Below, in pieces: positions 1-9,568 of a stretch of 64,000 nt of DNA. Under the pieces are notes generated by a model, which worked only from the letters and a program-made list of their open reading frames with translations, was not told the DNA's origin and made no database searches. The stretch comes from Psychrobacter submarinus (GTDB lineage: Bacteria > Pseudomonadota > Gammaproteobacteria > Pseudomonadales > Moraxellaceae): positions 186,001-250,000 of the forward strand of contig NZ_CAJHBQ010000003.1 in assembly GCF_904846685.1 (NCBI RefSeq). Reading direction: 5' to 3'. Position 1 is the first letter of the stretch, and the number at the start of each line of letters is the position of its first letter. Made by a program: the position numbers and the translations under genes.

Positions 1-71
1 TCACTGACAAATATATCGACACCATCGATAAGCGTTTAAGCACAAAAGAAAGCGATTTGATGGAAGTATAA
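1..71 (+). CDS. frr: Ribosome recycling factor, C-terminal end only (partial)
   Basis: The window opens inside this gene; only 22 codons and the stop remain. The readable end (TDKYIDTIDKRLSTKESDL, then MEV) matches the C-terminal helix of ribosome recycling factor, which ends in KEKDLMEV-like sequence in gammaproteobacteria. The protein releases ribosomes from mRNA after termination together with EF-G. Its place directly upstream of uppS is the usual order frr-uppS-cdsA-dxr-rseP-bamA, which supports the call. The 5' part lies outside the window. Confidence 0.9.
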   Translation, partial: TDKYIDTIDKRLSTKESDLMEV

Positions 72-119
72 GTGGCTTGCTAGATTCAACGCAAAGTCAA
101 AACCTGAATGTCAATGAAG

Positions 120-163
120 AACTGGCCTCTTGCAAGTGGTATTGTCGAGACGCCAGTTTTTTA
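120..163 (+). terminator. Rho-independent terminator after frr
   Basis: AACTGGC (120-126) pairs with GCCAGTT (152-158), followed by a run of T. It would separate frr transcription from uppS, at least partly. Confidence 0.6.
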
Positions 164-213
164 TTAGTTAGCTTTTATGGCTAAGAATTTATTACTACTA
201 AGATGGCTAAAGA

Positions 214-963
214 ATGCTTACAGAAACTGACATAGGCCTAAAGCCCAGACATATTGCTATTATTATGGATGGCAACAATCGTTATGGCAAACAACACGAA
301 TTAGGCAAAGGCGAAGGCCATATAAAAGGTAAAGACGCGCTGGACCCTGTAGTGGAGTACTGCCGCGAAGTAGGCATTGAAGTACTGACGGTATTTGCTT
401 TTTCTAGTGAAAATTGGCAGCGACCACCGAGCGAGGTGGCATTACTCATGCACTTATTATCGGTGACTATTAGTGAGCAGCTACCACGTATGCAGAAGTA
501 TCAAATCCAGCTACGCTTTATTGGTGATCGTAGCCAGTTGTCTGACGATTTACAAGCGCAGATGGCCGATGCAGAGGCTCAGACTGCCCACTATGATGCT
601 ATGAGATTGGTGATTGCTATTAGTTATGGTGGTCAGTGGGATATTGCCCATGCTGCAAAACAGCTCGCCGCGCAAGTCCAAACAGGACAGCTGGTGGTGG
701 AAGAGATAACCAAAGAAAAATTAGGCGCATATGTACAGCTAGCAGATGAGCCTGCGGTCGATATGCTGATTCGTACGGGCGGAGAGTACCGCTTATCGAA
801 CTTTTTATTATGGCAATCCGCTTATGCTGAGCTGTTTTTTACGCAAACATTATGGCCGAATTTTAGCGCAGAAGAGCTTGATGGTATGCTAAAGGAGTTT
901 AGTCAGCGTCAGCGCCGCTTTGGCAAGACTAGTGAGCAAGTCGCTAGTACAACGACTAATTAG
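214..963 (+). CDS. uppS: Isoprenyl transferase (di-trans,poly-cis-undecaprenyl-diphosphate synthase)
   Basis: Cytoplasmic cis-prenyltransferase that condenses isopentenyl diphosphate onto farnesyl diphosphate to make undecaprenyl diphosphate, the lipid carrier for peptidoglycan and O-antigen. The protein is 249 residues, normal for the family. The catalytic Asp is at residue 19 in IIMDGNNRY; FAFSSENW is at 61-68 and RTGGEYRLSNFLLW near 190. The basic GxRxxGH segment of the E. coli enzyme reads GKGEGH here, which I believe is a Moraxellaceae variant. An overlapping ATG at 203 is out of frame, so 214 is the start. It is the first gene of the envelope block and sits 107 bp before cdsA. Confidence 0.96.
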   Translation: MLTETDIGLKPRHIAIIMDGNNRYGKQHELGKGEGHIKGKDALDPVVEYCREVGIEVLTVFAFSSENWQRPPSEVALLMHLLSVTISEQLPRMQKYQIQLRFIGDRSQLSDDLQAQMADAEAQTAHYDAMRLVIAISYGGQWDIAHAAKQLAAQVQTGQLVVEEITKEKLGAYVQLADEPAVDMLIRTGGEYRLSNFLLWQSAYAELFFTQTLWPNFSAEELDGMLKEFSQRQRRFGKTSEQVASTTTN

Positions 964-1070
964 TGAAAAGTACAAAAAGAGTGAATGATTACGTTATAAG
1001 TGTCTGTCAACTCTCAGATACCCTATACCCCCTGAAGTTCTGTCAACTATGAGTATAAGGCTTGATTGGT

Positions 1071-1880
1071 ATGTGGCAACGGATTAGAACAGCAGTCGTC
1101 TTAATTATCATTGTAGGTATTGCGCTATTTGCAAGCCAAACGCCTATATTTTTTGCGCCTCTACTGGCTATTGGTGTGACGATTGCAGCCCATGAATGGA
1201 CTAAGCTCATGCCAAAATGGCGTCAGCCGACGATTTTTGTGTTAATTGTTTTGGCACTGACGCTCATCTCGCTCGTATTGCCGATGACCTGGGTATTATG
1301 GTGGATAGCTTCTTTAATCATATGGCTGGTGGCTTTATCTTGGGTGAGTAAGTTTCCGACTCATACCAGCTGGTATGGCCGCAGACTGTCAGCCATGGGA
1401 ATGGTGATACTGGTTGCCTCCATTACTGCTATGTTCTTTTTGTGGCAGCAGTCGCCTTGGTGGCTGATGTATGTGTTCTTATTGGTCTGGTGCGCTGATA
1501 GCGGGGCTTATTTCGTTGGCCGTAAGTTTGGCAAACGTAAAATGGCGCCAAATGTCTCGCCCAATAAGAGCATGGAAGGACTGGCAGGCGGAGTCGTTAC
1601 CGGTTTATTAGTCGTTATCGGTATTAGCGTCTTTATGCTGCAATTGTCGGGCACTGCACTGCTGGCTTTTGCCGCGTTATCTGTGGTGACTATTTTGATA
1701 TCGGTGTTAGGCGATCTGTTTGAGTCGATGCTCAAGCGCCGCGCTAAAGTTAAGGACTCGGGAACTATCCTACCAGGACACGGCGGCGTGCTAGATCGTA
1801 TTGACTCATTGCTCTCGGCCACCCCTATATTTGCTTTAGGATTCTTAGGTCTACAGCAGCTTGGTCTGCTTGTAGGCTGA
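1071..1880 (+). CDS. cdsA: Phosphatidate cytidylyltransferase
   Basis: Integral membrane enzyme making CDP-diacylglycerol from phosphatidic acid and CTP, the branch point of phospholipid synthesis. The protein has about seven hydrophobic segments and the CTP-transferase 1 signature near the C-terminus (GDLFESMLKRRAKVKDSG, then LPGHGGVLDRIDS). The frame is open from a TTG at 1062, but AAGG at 1057-1060 lies only 1 base from that TTG and 10 bases from the ATG at 1071. The homologue usually begins M-x-WQRI, so the start is placed at 1071 (269 residues). It is followed 54 bp later by dxr. Confidence 0.95.
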   Translation: MWQRIRTAVVLIIIVGIALFASQTPIFFAPLLAIGVTIAAHEWTKLMPKWRQPTIFVLIVLALTLISLVLPMTWVLWWIASLIIWLVALSWVSKFPTHTSWYGRRLSAMGMVILVASITAMFFLWQQSPWWLMYVFLLVWCADSGAYFVGRKFGKRKMAPNVSPNKSMEGLAGGVVTGLLVVIGISVFMLQLSGTALLAFAALSVVTILISVLGDLFESMLKRRAKVKDSGTILPGHGGVLDRIDSLLSATPIFALGFLGLQQLGLLVG

Positions 1881-1934
1881 TTAAGTCTCTTTATTCTTCA
1901 TCTATTATTGATAACACTATAGGCCCTTAAGCTT

Positions 1935-3167
1935 ATGACTAACAGACAACGCATCGCTGTACTTGGCGCGACGGGCTCCATCGGCGATAGCACCTTAGCT
2001 ATTTTAGCAGCGCATAGTGACAACTTTGATGTCTATGCCTTATCAGGTCATCAGCGTTTAGATAAGCTATTGCAGCTGTGCCAGCAGTTCAACCCTGCCC
2101 GCGTTTGTGTGCCTATAGATAAGGTCGATGACTTTGCCGCCAAGCTTGCGCAGGCAGGCTTAGACTCCGAGGTTATTGGTGGTCCTGCCGGTCTTGATGA
2201 TATCGCGTCTGACAGTGAAGTAGATACGGTGGTAGCGGCTATCGTTGGCGCGGCAGGGTTGTCCTCGACGCTTAAAGCCGCGCGCGCCGGTAAGCGTATC
2301 TTATTAGCCAATAAAGAAGCGCTAGTCATGGCTGGGCAAGTGATGATCTCACTGGTTAAGACTCATGGCGCAACTTTATTACCGATTGATTCTGAGCACA
2401 ATGCCATATTTCAATGTTTGCCGCCGTCTATTCAGCAAGATAATACGCAGATTCACAAGTCCTCTTATGGGGTGCGTAAGCTTTGGCTGACGGCTTCTGG
2501 CGGACCTTTTTTGCAGCATTCATTTGCGCATATGCAGCAAGCTGGGGTCGCTGAAGCAGTAAAGCATCCTAACTGGTCCATGGGGCAGAAGATATCTGTC
2601 GATTCAGCGACGATGATGAATAAAGGCTTGGAGCTGATTGAAGCCTGTCATTTGTTTGATTTACCAGAAGATAAGATAAACGTAGTGATTCATCCGCAAA
2701 GTATCATTCACTCAATGGTAGAATATAACGATGGTAGCTATTTGGCTCAGCTCGGTAGTCCCGATATGAAGACGCCAATTGCTCATGCGCTAAGCTATCC
2801 TGAGCGTATCGACAGCGGCTCACAGCCGTTAGATTTATTTGCGCTAAGCGCCTTAGAGTTTATTGCTCCAGATTTGCAGAAATTTGCTTGTCTGCGCTTA
2901 GCACGGCAAGCGATGCAGGCGGGCACTCAGGCGACTATTGTGTTGAATGCGGCTAATGAGATTGCGGTCGAGGCATTTTTAGCAGAGCGGATACGCTTAA
3001 CTGATATAGCGGATATCAATGAGCAAGCGCTGAGCCAAGTCAAAGTAGCCAGCTTAACTGCTGATGCTAGTATCGATGATATCTTAGCTATTGATGACGC
3101 CGCACGCCGCTACACACAGACGCTTATTGGCCAAATGGCGGGCCAGATAGCGGGACAGATGGTTTGA
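1935..3167 (+). CDS. dxr: 1-deoxy-D-xylulose 5-phosphate reductoisomerase
   Basis: Second enzyme of the MEP isoprenoid pathway; converts DXP to 2-C-methyl-D-erythritol 4-phosphate with NADPH, feeding substrate towards UppS. The 410-residue protein has the NADPH-binding GATGSIGDSTL at residues 11-21, the metal/substrate-binding IDSEHNAIFQ around 150, a substrate-binding SGGPF, and MNKGLELIEACHLF around 230. The C-terminal tail contains a short GQMAGQIAGQM near-repeat not expected from the family. Co-directional with cdsA and rseP. Confidence 0.97.
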   Translation: MTNRQRIAVLGATGSIGDSTLAILAAHSDNFDVYALSGHQRLDKLLQLCQQFNPARVCVPIDKVDDFAAKLAQAGLDSEVIGGPAGLDDIASDSEVDTVVAAIVGAAGLSSTLKAARAGKRILLANKEALVMAGQVMISLVKTHGATLLPIDSEHNAIFQCLPPSIQQDNTQIHKSSYGVRKLWLTASGGPFLQHSFAHMQQAGVAEAVKHPNWSMGQKISVDSATMMNKGLELIEACHLFDLPEDKINVVIHPQSIIHSMVEYNDGSYLAQLGSPDMKTPIAHALSYPERIDSGSQPLDLFALSALEFIAPDLQKFACLRLARQAMQAGTQATIVLNAANEIAVEAFLAERIRLTDIADINEQALSQVKVASLTADASIDDILAIDDAARRYTQTLIGQMAGQIAGQMV

Positions 3168-3201
3168 GGTCGCTTAAATCTATACCTAATTTGAGACATC
3201 C

Positions 3202-4584
3202 ATGACTTTTATATTAACGCTGCTTGCCGCTATATTTGTACTAGGACCTCTGATTGCTTTGCACGAGTGGGGGCATTATATCGTTGCGCGTTTATGCGGC
3301 GTCAAGGTGCTAACTTATTCTATTGGCTTTGGGCCTAAGCTTGCAGGCTGGACCAGTAAGCGCAGCGGTATAGACTACCGAGTATCTGCTTTGCCGCTTG
3401 GCGGCTATGTCAAGATGCTTGATGAGCGTGAAGGTGAGGTGGCTGAACATGAGCAGCACTTAGCCTTTAATCGTCAGCATCCTTTAAAAAAAATAGCTAT
3501 CGTCGCCGCTGGCCCCATCATGAACTTCATTATCGCCATTGCTTTATTTTGGGTATTGTTTATGACGCCCTCAGAGCAGCTAGCGACTACTATCGGTGAG
3601 GTACTGCCCGACACGCCAGCCGCTATGGCGCAGCTGCCAGCGGGTGAGAAGATTGTCGCTATCGACGGTCATGAGGTGCAAACTTGGGAGAACATCAACT
3701 ATCGCTTAGCAAGTCGCATGGGTGAGACCGATAATGTGAGCGTTACCTTACAATCACAAGCTATGGAGGCGGCAAGCGCTCAGCGAACCACTTACCAAGC
3801 GCCGGTGACTAATTTTATGCAAGGGCAGGCGCAAGGCAAAGACGCGCTGACAAGCTTTGGCACGCTACCGTGGCAGCCAACTATTGAGCCTATTATTGGC
3901 GATTTGACTGCTGATGGTGCGGCAAGTTTACAGGGCATGCAGGTCGGTGATGAAATTACCGCTATCGATGATACCCCTATTAACGATTGGATTAGTGTCA
4001 CACGTATTATCCGTGATAGCCCAGAAGTATTGCTCACTTTCACCGTGCTTCGTGATGGCGAGCCGCTACAGTTACAGATCATGCCACAAGGCAAAAAAGA
4101 CAATTTAGGCAATCGCTATGGGCAGATTGGCGCTATGGTCGCTCAGACTGATATTGTCATCCCTGATGCTTATAAAAATACCGTCGTCTATGGTCCTGGT
4201 GAATCACTGGTGAAGTCATTTGAGAAAACCGAACAGTTAGCGGTAATGACGGTCAGCTCAATGGGGAAGATGCTCTCAGGTATGATAGGGTTGGATAACT
4301 TATCTGGCCCCATTACTATTGCCAAAGTCGCTAAGCAAAGCTTCGATATCAGCTGGGAGATGGTACTATCTACTGCTGCCTTGATAAGTCTTAGTCTTGC
4401 CGTATTGAACTTATTACCCATTCCGATATTGGATGGCGGTCATATTGTTTATTACACTATTGAGCTTATACGAGGCAGACCTCTACCAGAAGGGGTGCAA
4501 ATCGCAGGCTTAAATATAGGTCTACTCTTGCTAGTAGGTTTCATGGTGTTAGCGATTGGTAATGATATTAGCCGGCTGTTTTAG
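3202..4584 (+). CDS. rseP: Site-2 intramembrane zinc protease RseP
   Basis: Inner-membrane metalloprotease that cleaves anti-sigma factor RseA and remnant signal peptides, controlling the envelope stress response. The 460-residue protein has HEWGH at residues 21-25 in the first membrane segment, two PDZ regions between about 120 and 320, and the second zinc-site motif LPIPILDGGH near residue 408, followed by C-terminal membrane segments. The neighbourhood rseP-bamA is conserved, consistent with a shared outer-membrane-stress role. Confidence 0.96.
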   Translation: MTFILTLLAAIFVLGPLIALHEWGHYIVARLCGVKVLTYSIGFGPKLAGWTSKRSGIDYRVSALPLGGYVKMLDEREGEVAEHEQHLAFNRQHPLKKIAIVAAGPIMNFIIAIALFWVLFMTPSEQLATTIGEVLPDTPAAMAQLPAGEKIVAIDGHEVQTWENINYRLASRMGETDNVSVTLQSQAMEAASAQRTTYQAPVTNFMQGQAQGKDALTSFGTLPWQPTIEPIIGDLTADGAASLQGMQVGDEITAIDDTPINDWISVTRIIRDSPEVLLTFTVLRDGEPLQLQIMPQGKKDNLGNRYGQIGAMVAQTDIVIPDAYKNTVVYGPGESLVKSFEKTEQLAVMTVSSMGKMLSGMIGLDNLSGPITIAKVAKQSFDISWEMVLSTAALISLSLAVLNLLPIPILDGGHIVYYTIELIRGRPLPEGVQIAGLNIGLLLLVGFMVLAIGNDISRLF

Positions 4585-4846
4585 GCGAACGCGGCGCGAC
4601 ATATCGAGCCAAATGCGCTACACTAACGCCTGCGCAGGATTGTGCCTAACATTATACAAATAGCAATAAACAATACTCATAGTAGCTAAGCTTTATTTAA
4701 CGTAATTTTTAGTTTATTTTATGATGCGTTTTATATAAAGTGTTCTAATTCTATCTTAATGAGCCATAAGCAAAGTCTCAATAAGGTAGACAAAATATGC
4801 TTTTTTACCTTAACTTAAGCAAGTTTTTTATTGACGGATAGTATTT

Positions 4847-7297
4847 ATGCGTACGCCTTTACTTACGAGCGCGGCTGGGTTGCCATTAGTGGTAGCCATG
4901 ATGAGTGTTTCTGCACAAGCGGCAGATTTTGTGGCAACTGACATTGGTTTCACCGGATTACAACGCCTGACTCCCGATAGTCTTTATCCAGTGTTGCCTA
5001 TTAGCGTCGGTGATATGGTGACCGATGCCAGCTTAGCGACTAGTATTAAAGCTTTGTATGCTACTGACAACTTCGCTAACATTCAAAGCCGTGTCGAGGG
5101 TAGTCAGCTGACTTTTGATGTCGTTGAGCGTCCTGTCATTGCCGAAGTCAATTTTGAGGGCAACCAGCTTATTCCCAAAGAAGGGCTAGAGCAAGGCTTA
5201 GAAAACGCTGGCTTATCAGTCGGCGACGTACTCAAGCAAGCGACGCTACAAGGTGTCGCTAACGAGCTGCAGCAGCAATATATCTCCCAAGGCTATTACA
5301 ACAGCAGTATCGAAGTGGATCAGACTTTGCTCGATGGTAATCGGGTCAAGCTTGACGTGCGCTTCATCGAAGGCAAAGCGGCCAAAGTAGTTGATATTAA
5401 TATTATTGGTAATCAGCACTTTAGTGATGAAGAGATTAAAGATGTGTTTGCAGTAAAAGAAACCTCATGGGCCAATATCATCTCTAAGTCAGATCGCTAC
5501 GCCAAAGAAAAACTAGGCGCAAGTTTAGAGAACCTAAAAGCGCTGTACCAGAACGATGGTTATGTGCGCTTTAACGTTGACAACGCCATACTCAATATTA
5601 GTGAAGATAAAAAAAGCGTCTTTATTGAAATCAGCTTAACCGAAGGCGACCAATACCAGTTTGGGGATATTAGCTTTTTGGGCGAGCCCAAATTCGATGT
5701 CGATGATCTAAGCGAGCTTGTGACCTTTAATGCCGATGAGCAGTACTCGCAAGCTAAGCTTGATGCAACAACTGCTGCGCTCAAAAACCGTTATGGCAAT
5801 GAAGGCTATTATCTAGCACAAATTCGCCCAGTACCGCGTATTAATGACGACACCAAGATCGTCGATGTTGACTATTATATCGATCCGGTAAGACCTATCT
5901 ATGTGCGCCGTATTAATTTCAACGGCAATATAAAAACCCAAGACGAAGTACTGCGCCGAGAGATGCGTCAGTTAGAAGGATCACTGGCCTCTAACGAAAA
6001 AATCCAGCTATCGCGCACACGTTTATTGCGCACCGGTTTCTTTAAAACCGTTAACGTTGATGTTAGATCGGTGCCCAATCAGCCAGACCAAGTCGATGTG
6101 AACTATACCGTTGAAGAACAACCCTCAGGTAGCTCAACGATTGCCGCTGGTTACTCTCAAAGTGGCGGGGTAACTTTCCAGTTAGACCTCACTCAAAACA
6201 ACTTTATGGGCACCGGTAACCGCGTCAATGCCGCACTTTCACGCTCAGAGACACGCGACTCTTATAGCTTAGGATATACCGATCCTTACTTCACTGAAAA
6301 TGGCGTCTCACAAGGGGTCAGTGCTTATTACCGTGAGACCAAATATGATGATAGAAACGTCAGTAACTATGTCACCGACTCTTATGGCGCTACGCTTAAC
6401 TATAGCTATCCTGTTGACGAGACTAAACGCATAAGCGCTGGTATCAACATCGATAATACTGAGGTTCGCGGCGGGCGTTTCCTTGGCGTGTCTAACGTCG
6501 ACCAGATTGTCGACGATGGAGGCTCATTTAGTGAAATTGTAGATGACAGTGGTGACCCTATTAAAGGCGCTTCCACCTTCAAGAATGATTATATCAGCTA
6601 TAATTTACTCCTAGGCTGGGACTACAGCACGCTAGATCGCCCAGTGTTTCCCACGAAGGGCATGAGCCATAGCGTCGATGCGACTATTGGCTTTGGCGAT
6701 GCTGATTATCAAAAAGCCATTTATCGCGGTAACGTCTACTATCCGATCTATAAAGATGTGATTGCACGCGGTTACACTAAGCTTGGCTATGGTAATGACT
6801 TGCCTTTTTATGAGAATTTCTACGCTGGTGGTTATGGCTCTGTACGTGGCTACGAGTCCTCAAGTTTAGGCCCTAGATCGAAAGCTTATTCTGATGCGGT
6901 TCTTGGTCGTGATCGTATCAGAGACGAAGAGGTCGGTGGTAACGCCTTAGCAAGCTTCGGTACTGAGCTTATCTTGCCTATGCCATTCAAAGGCGACTGG
7001 GCGGATCAAGTACGTCCGGTATTATTCGCGGAAGGTGGACAAGTCTTTGATACTACCGATAGAGAAGATCGCAACTTCGTTGACCCGGTAACGGGTGAGC
7101 GTCCTGTAGATACAGATGATAATCCTGTAGATGTTCCATTATTAACGCAAGACAATGATCTGCGTTTTAGTGCCGGTGCTGGCGTGACTTGGTACACGCC
7201 TATCGGACCTATTTCGATCAGTTATGCGGTACCTATTGGCGACAAAGAAGGCGACGAGACCGAAAAAGTCCAGTTCCAAATTGGTAGTACTTTTTAA
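4847..7297 (+). CDS. bamA: Outer membrane protein assembly factor BamA
   Basis: Omp85-family outer-membrane insertase, core of the Bam complex that folds beta-barrel proteins. The 816-residue protein has a signal peptide ending about residue 25 (SVSAQA before ADF), five POTRA domains to about residue 430 and a 16-strand barrel to the C-terminus, which ends in Phe as barrels do. The conserved loop-6 motif VRGYE is near residue 668. The 262-bp upstream gap could carry its own promoter; I see no clear consensus. It is followed by lpxD without a skp gene between. Confidence 0.97.
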   Translation: MRTPLLTSAAGLPLVVAMMSVSAQAADFVATDIGFTGLQRLTPDSLYPVLPISVGDMVTDASLATSIKALYATDNFANIQSRVEGSQLTFDVVERPVIAEVNFEGNQLIPKEGLEQGLENAGLSVGDVLKQATLQGVANELQQQYISQGYYNSSIEVDQTLLDGNRVKLDVRFIEGKAAKVVDINIIGNQHFSDEEIKDVFAVKETSWANIISKSDRYAKEKLGASLENLKALYQNDGYVRFNVDNAILNISEDKKSVFIEISLTEGDQYQFGDISFLGEPKFDVDDLSELVTFNADEQYSQAKLDATTAALKNRYGNEGYYLAQIRPVPRINDDTKIVDVDYYIDPVRPIYVRRINFNGNIKTQDEVLRREMRQLEGSLASNEKIQLSRTRLLRTGFFKTVNVDVRSVPNQPDQVDVNYTVEEQPSGSSTIAAGYSQSGGVTFQLDLTQNNFMGTGNRVNAALSRSETRDSYSLGYTDPYFTENGVSQGVSAYYRETKYDDRNVSNYVTDSYGATLNYSYPVDETKRISAGINIDNTEVRGGRFLGVSNVDQIVDDGGSFSEIVDDSGDPIKGASTFKNDYISYNLLLGWDYSTLDRPVFPTKGMSHSVDATIGFGDADYQKAIYRGNVYYPIYKDVIARGYTKLGYGNDLPFYENFYAGGYGSVRGYESSSLGPRSKAYSDAVLGRDRIRDEEVGGNALASFGTELILPMPFKGDWADQVRPVLFAEGGQVFDTTDREDRNFVDPVTGERPVDTDDNPVDVPLLTQDNDLRFSAGAGVTWYTPIGPISISYAVPIGDKEGDETEKVQFQIGSTF

Positions 7298-7337
7298 TTG
7301 ACCTTACTTTTAATGCGCTGCCATAATGGCTTGATGG

Positions 7338-7363
7338 AGAGCTGACTAACACGTCAGCTCTTA
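7338..7363 (+). terminator. Hairpin between bamA and lpxD, possible attenuator
   Basis: AGAGCTGAC (7338-7346) and GTCAGCTCT (7353-7361) form a 9-bp perfect stem with a 6-base loop. The T run after it is short (TT then AAGCG), so it may be a partial terminator or an mRNA-stabilising hairpin at the 3' end of the bamA message. Confidence 0.4.
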
Positions 7364-7468
7364 AGCGATAGAGCATTACGAATGACTGAGCTAAACTGTT
7401 AGCTTATCTTAGCTTAGTGCCTATTTTCACTATATTGTTTTACTATACTATTAGCAGTGTTACTGACT

Positions 7469-8485
7469 ATGACTACCATTGAGCATCTCATTACACAAAT
7501 TGAGCAGCGCCAACCTGTACTGAACAAGTCGGCGCTAAGCTCTGAGCAGCTTAATTTTGAAATTAGCGGCGTCGGCAGTTTGGCTACCGCTACTAGCACC
7601 CAGCTCAGCTTTTTGGCGGATCCAAAATACCTCTCTTATCTTGCCGCTAGTGAGACTGGAGCCGTGTTAGTCAATGAGCCGCATGCTGAGATTGCCCGCG
7701 CACCGACGATAGCTTTGGTCGTTGCCAATCCTTATTTGGCTTATGCGAGTAGTACTCAGTTATTTGAGTCAAAGCCTGAGACTGGCGTCATACACCCGGC
7801 AGCAAGCATTGCTGATAGTGCTATCATCGGTGAAGGGGTCAGCATAGGGCCGTTTTGTGTGGTTGGCGCGCGCGCACAGATAGGCGCAGGCAGTTGTCTT
7901 GACGCCCATGTAGTTATTGGGGCTGATACGAGTATTGGTGAGCGTTGTCACTTTAAGTCACAAGTGGTTATCGGTCACGACTGTATCATCGGCAACCAAG
8001 TGAGAATTCACGCCGGCGCTAGTATAGGTAGCGAAGGTTTTGGCTTCGCCCCAACCAAAAATCCGAGTGATAGTGGCTGGGAGCGTATTGCTCAGCTAGG
8101 GCGTGTGGTCATTGGCGATCAGGTACGGATAGGTAGCAATACCTGTATCGATCGCGGCGCTATTGATGATACGGTTATCGGTAATCATGTGATTATCGAT
8201 AATTTAGTACAAATAGCGCATAACGTCCATATTGGTGACGGCTCTGCCATCGCCGCTCATACTGGTATCGCAGGCAGCACTCGCCTTGGTAAGCGCTGTA
8301 TCGTGGGCGGCGCTGTCGGTATCAACGGTCATATTGAGATTGCTGACGATGTCACTTTATCTGGTATGACTATGGTGACAAAATCGATCAAAACCTCAGG
8401 CTCTTATTCATCGGGTACAGCCGCTATGCCTACAGCCAAATGGCGACGCGCGGCAGTACGTTTTCGTCAAATGGGTAATGATTGA
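7469..8485 (+). CDS. lpxD: UDP-3-O-(3-hydroxyacyl)glucosamine N-acyltransferase
   Basis: Third step of lipid A synthesis, N-acylating UDP-3-O-acylglucosamine with a hydroxyacyl-ACP in the cytoplasm. The protein has an N-terminal uridine-binding domain (about 1-100) and a left-handed beta-helix built of hexapeptide repeats. The likely catalytic His is residue 251 in the QIAHNV motif, equivalent to His239 of E. coli. The frame is open from a GTG at 7457; the ATG at 7469 gives MTTIEHL and 338 residues, the usual length, and was preferred although neither start has a strong ribosome site. Confidence 0.95.
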   Translation: MTTIEHLITQIEQRQPVLNKSALSSEQLNFEISGVGSLATATSTQLSFLADPKYLSYLAASETGAVLVNEPHAEIARAPTIALVVANPYLAYASSTQLFESKPETGVIHPAASIADSAIIGEGVSIGPFCVVGARAQIGAGSCLDAHVVIGADTSIGERCHFKSQVVIGHDCIIGNQVRIHAGASIGSEGFGFAPTKNPSDSGWERIAQLGRVVIGDQVRIGSNTCIDRGAIDDTVIGNHVIIDNLVQIAHNVHIGDGSAIAAHTGIAGSTRLGKRCIVGGAVGINGHIEIADDVTLSGMTMVTKSIKTSGSYSSGTAAMPTAKWRRAAVRFRQMGND

Positions 8486-8992
8486 GTAGTCAACCCTACG
8501 CCAACAGCCAAAGCAACTGTTTTAAAAGTATCCAATTTAAAAAGCAGCTGACTTAAAAAGCAACTGGTTTTAGATGTGATTATTTTTTTATTTAACTGAT
8601 TTAAAGTGAACTGTTTTAAAAGTGTCTGTCTAGGGCGTGTTGGACATTCGACCGTGGCACTGACAGAGACTATTTTTTAGACGATTTGCAGATAAAAATG
8701 GTAAGTATAGTCATTCTATACGTCAGTTCTTATCAATAAAGCGGCAAAAAAGAGTCCTGTCCCTGTTGTTAGAGTGAGGGCTGATGCTAAAATCGCCCTA
8801 GTCGTTGTAACTGTTTAAATAAAATCAGTTAGCCAATGCAATGAGCATTACCTGCAATTTTCCCGACGACTAGAACACAGCTTCGATTAACTAGCAGCTA
8901 TCAGCAGTGCCTTCTTGTGAATGTTCAACACGCCCTAAAACAGCATATCTCTAATTTATATTTTGATTGCGAGTACCGCAAGGAAGCCCATT
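8486..8992. other. Gap between lpxD and fabZ, mostly a mobile element
   Basis: Besides the 303-bp element described separately (8633-8935), 8512-8620 carries degenerate copies of an AAAAGCAACTG-like unit (for example AAAAAGCAGCTGACTT then AAAAAGCAACTGGTTT around 8538-8570). No open frame or RNA gene was recognised. The insertion splits what is usually a tight lpxD-fabZ-lpxA operon. Confidence 0.6.
8633..8935. mobile_element. 303-bp MITE-like element, copy A, TA-flanked
   Basis: Non-coding element with 17-bp terminal inverted repeats: left GGGCGTGTTGGACATTC, right end the complement of GGGCGTGTTGAACATTC (one mismatch). Both sides are flanked by TA (8631-8632 and 8936-8937), the target duplication typical of the IS427/IS1031 group of IS5. 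A second copy of identical length lies at 55822-56124 and differs at eight positions by my reading. Inside are hairpins: GTATAG/CTATAC with a 5-base loop near 8705-8722, and CTAGTCGT/ACGACTAG around 8798 and 8864. No transposase frame is present, so it must be moved in trans. Confidence 0.85.
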
Positions 8993-9502
8993 ATGAGTGC
9001 CATTGATTTCGATAAGTTAACGGATGAAGATATCAGTAAGTTAGCAACAAACGGCTTGAGCTTACCGCTGACTTATCATGATTTGAAGCATTATTTACCG
9101 CACCGTTATCCTTTTATGCTAGTCGATCGGATTACGGCTTGTCGACCTGGGGAGTGGATCACCGGTATAAAAAACGTCACCATCAACGAAGAGTTTTTTA
9201 ATGGTCATTTCCCTGACGAGCCTATTATGCCAGGGGTGTTGATGGTTGAGTGTATGGCGCAAGTTTCTGGTGTTTTAGGGTTTATCAGTGCCGGTTTGAC
9301 CTCTAAGGATGGCTATCTCTACCTGTTTGCCGGAGTAGATAAGGTGCGCTTCAAACGGCAAGTGATTCCAGGGGATCAGCTTATCATTCGCTCTAAGATT
9401 ACTATGCAAAAGCAAGGTATTTATAAGTTTGACTGTACGGTTCACGTTGAGCAGCAGCTCGCCGTCAGTGCTCAGATTATGATTGCTCGCCAAGAGAAAT
9501 AA
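8993..9502 (+). CDS. fabZ: 3-hydroxyacyl-[acyl-carrier-protein] dehydratase
   Basis: Hot-dog-fold dehydratase of fatty acid elongation; competes with LpxA/LpxD for hydroxyacyl-ACP. The active-site His72 and Glu86 sit in NGHFPDEPIMPGVLMVECMA, corresponding to His54 and Glu68 of E. coli after a 14-residue longer N-terminus. The frame extends to a TTG at 8963, but AGGA at 8981-8984 is 8 bases before the ATG at 8993, which gives 169 residues. With the 303-bp element immediately upstream, transcription may depend on read-through of it or on a promoter in the 57 bp after it. Confidence 0.95.
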   Translation: MSAIDFDKLTDEDISKLATNGLSLPLTYHDLKHYLPHRYPFMLVDRITACRPGEWITGIKNVTINEEFFNGHFPDEPIMPGVLMVECMAQVSGVLGFISAGLTSKDGYLYLFAGVDKVRFKRQVIPGDQLIIRSKITMQKQGIYKFDCTVHVEQQLAVSAQIMIARQEK

Positions 9503-9568
9503 CCTCGGCAAATCAGCACGAACTACTTTTATTATTCCATTGAATTAGATGATACTAAGGCCTGTACT

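Noticed and set aside
1062..1070. TTG start for cdsA
   Set aside because: The AAGG is only one base upstream of it but ideally spaced for the ATG at 1071.
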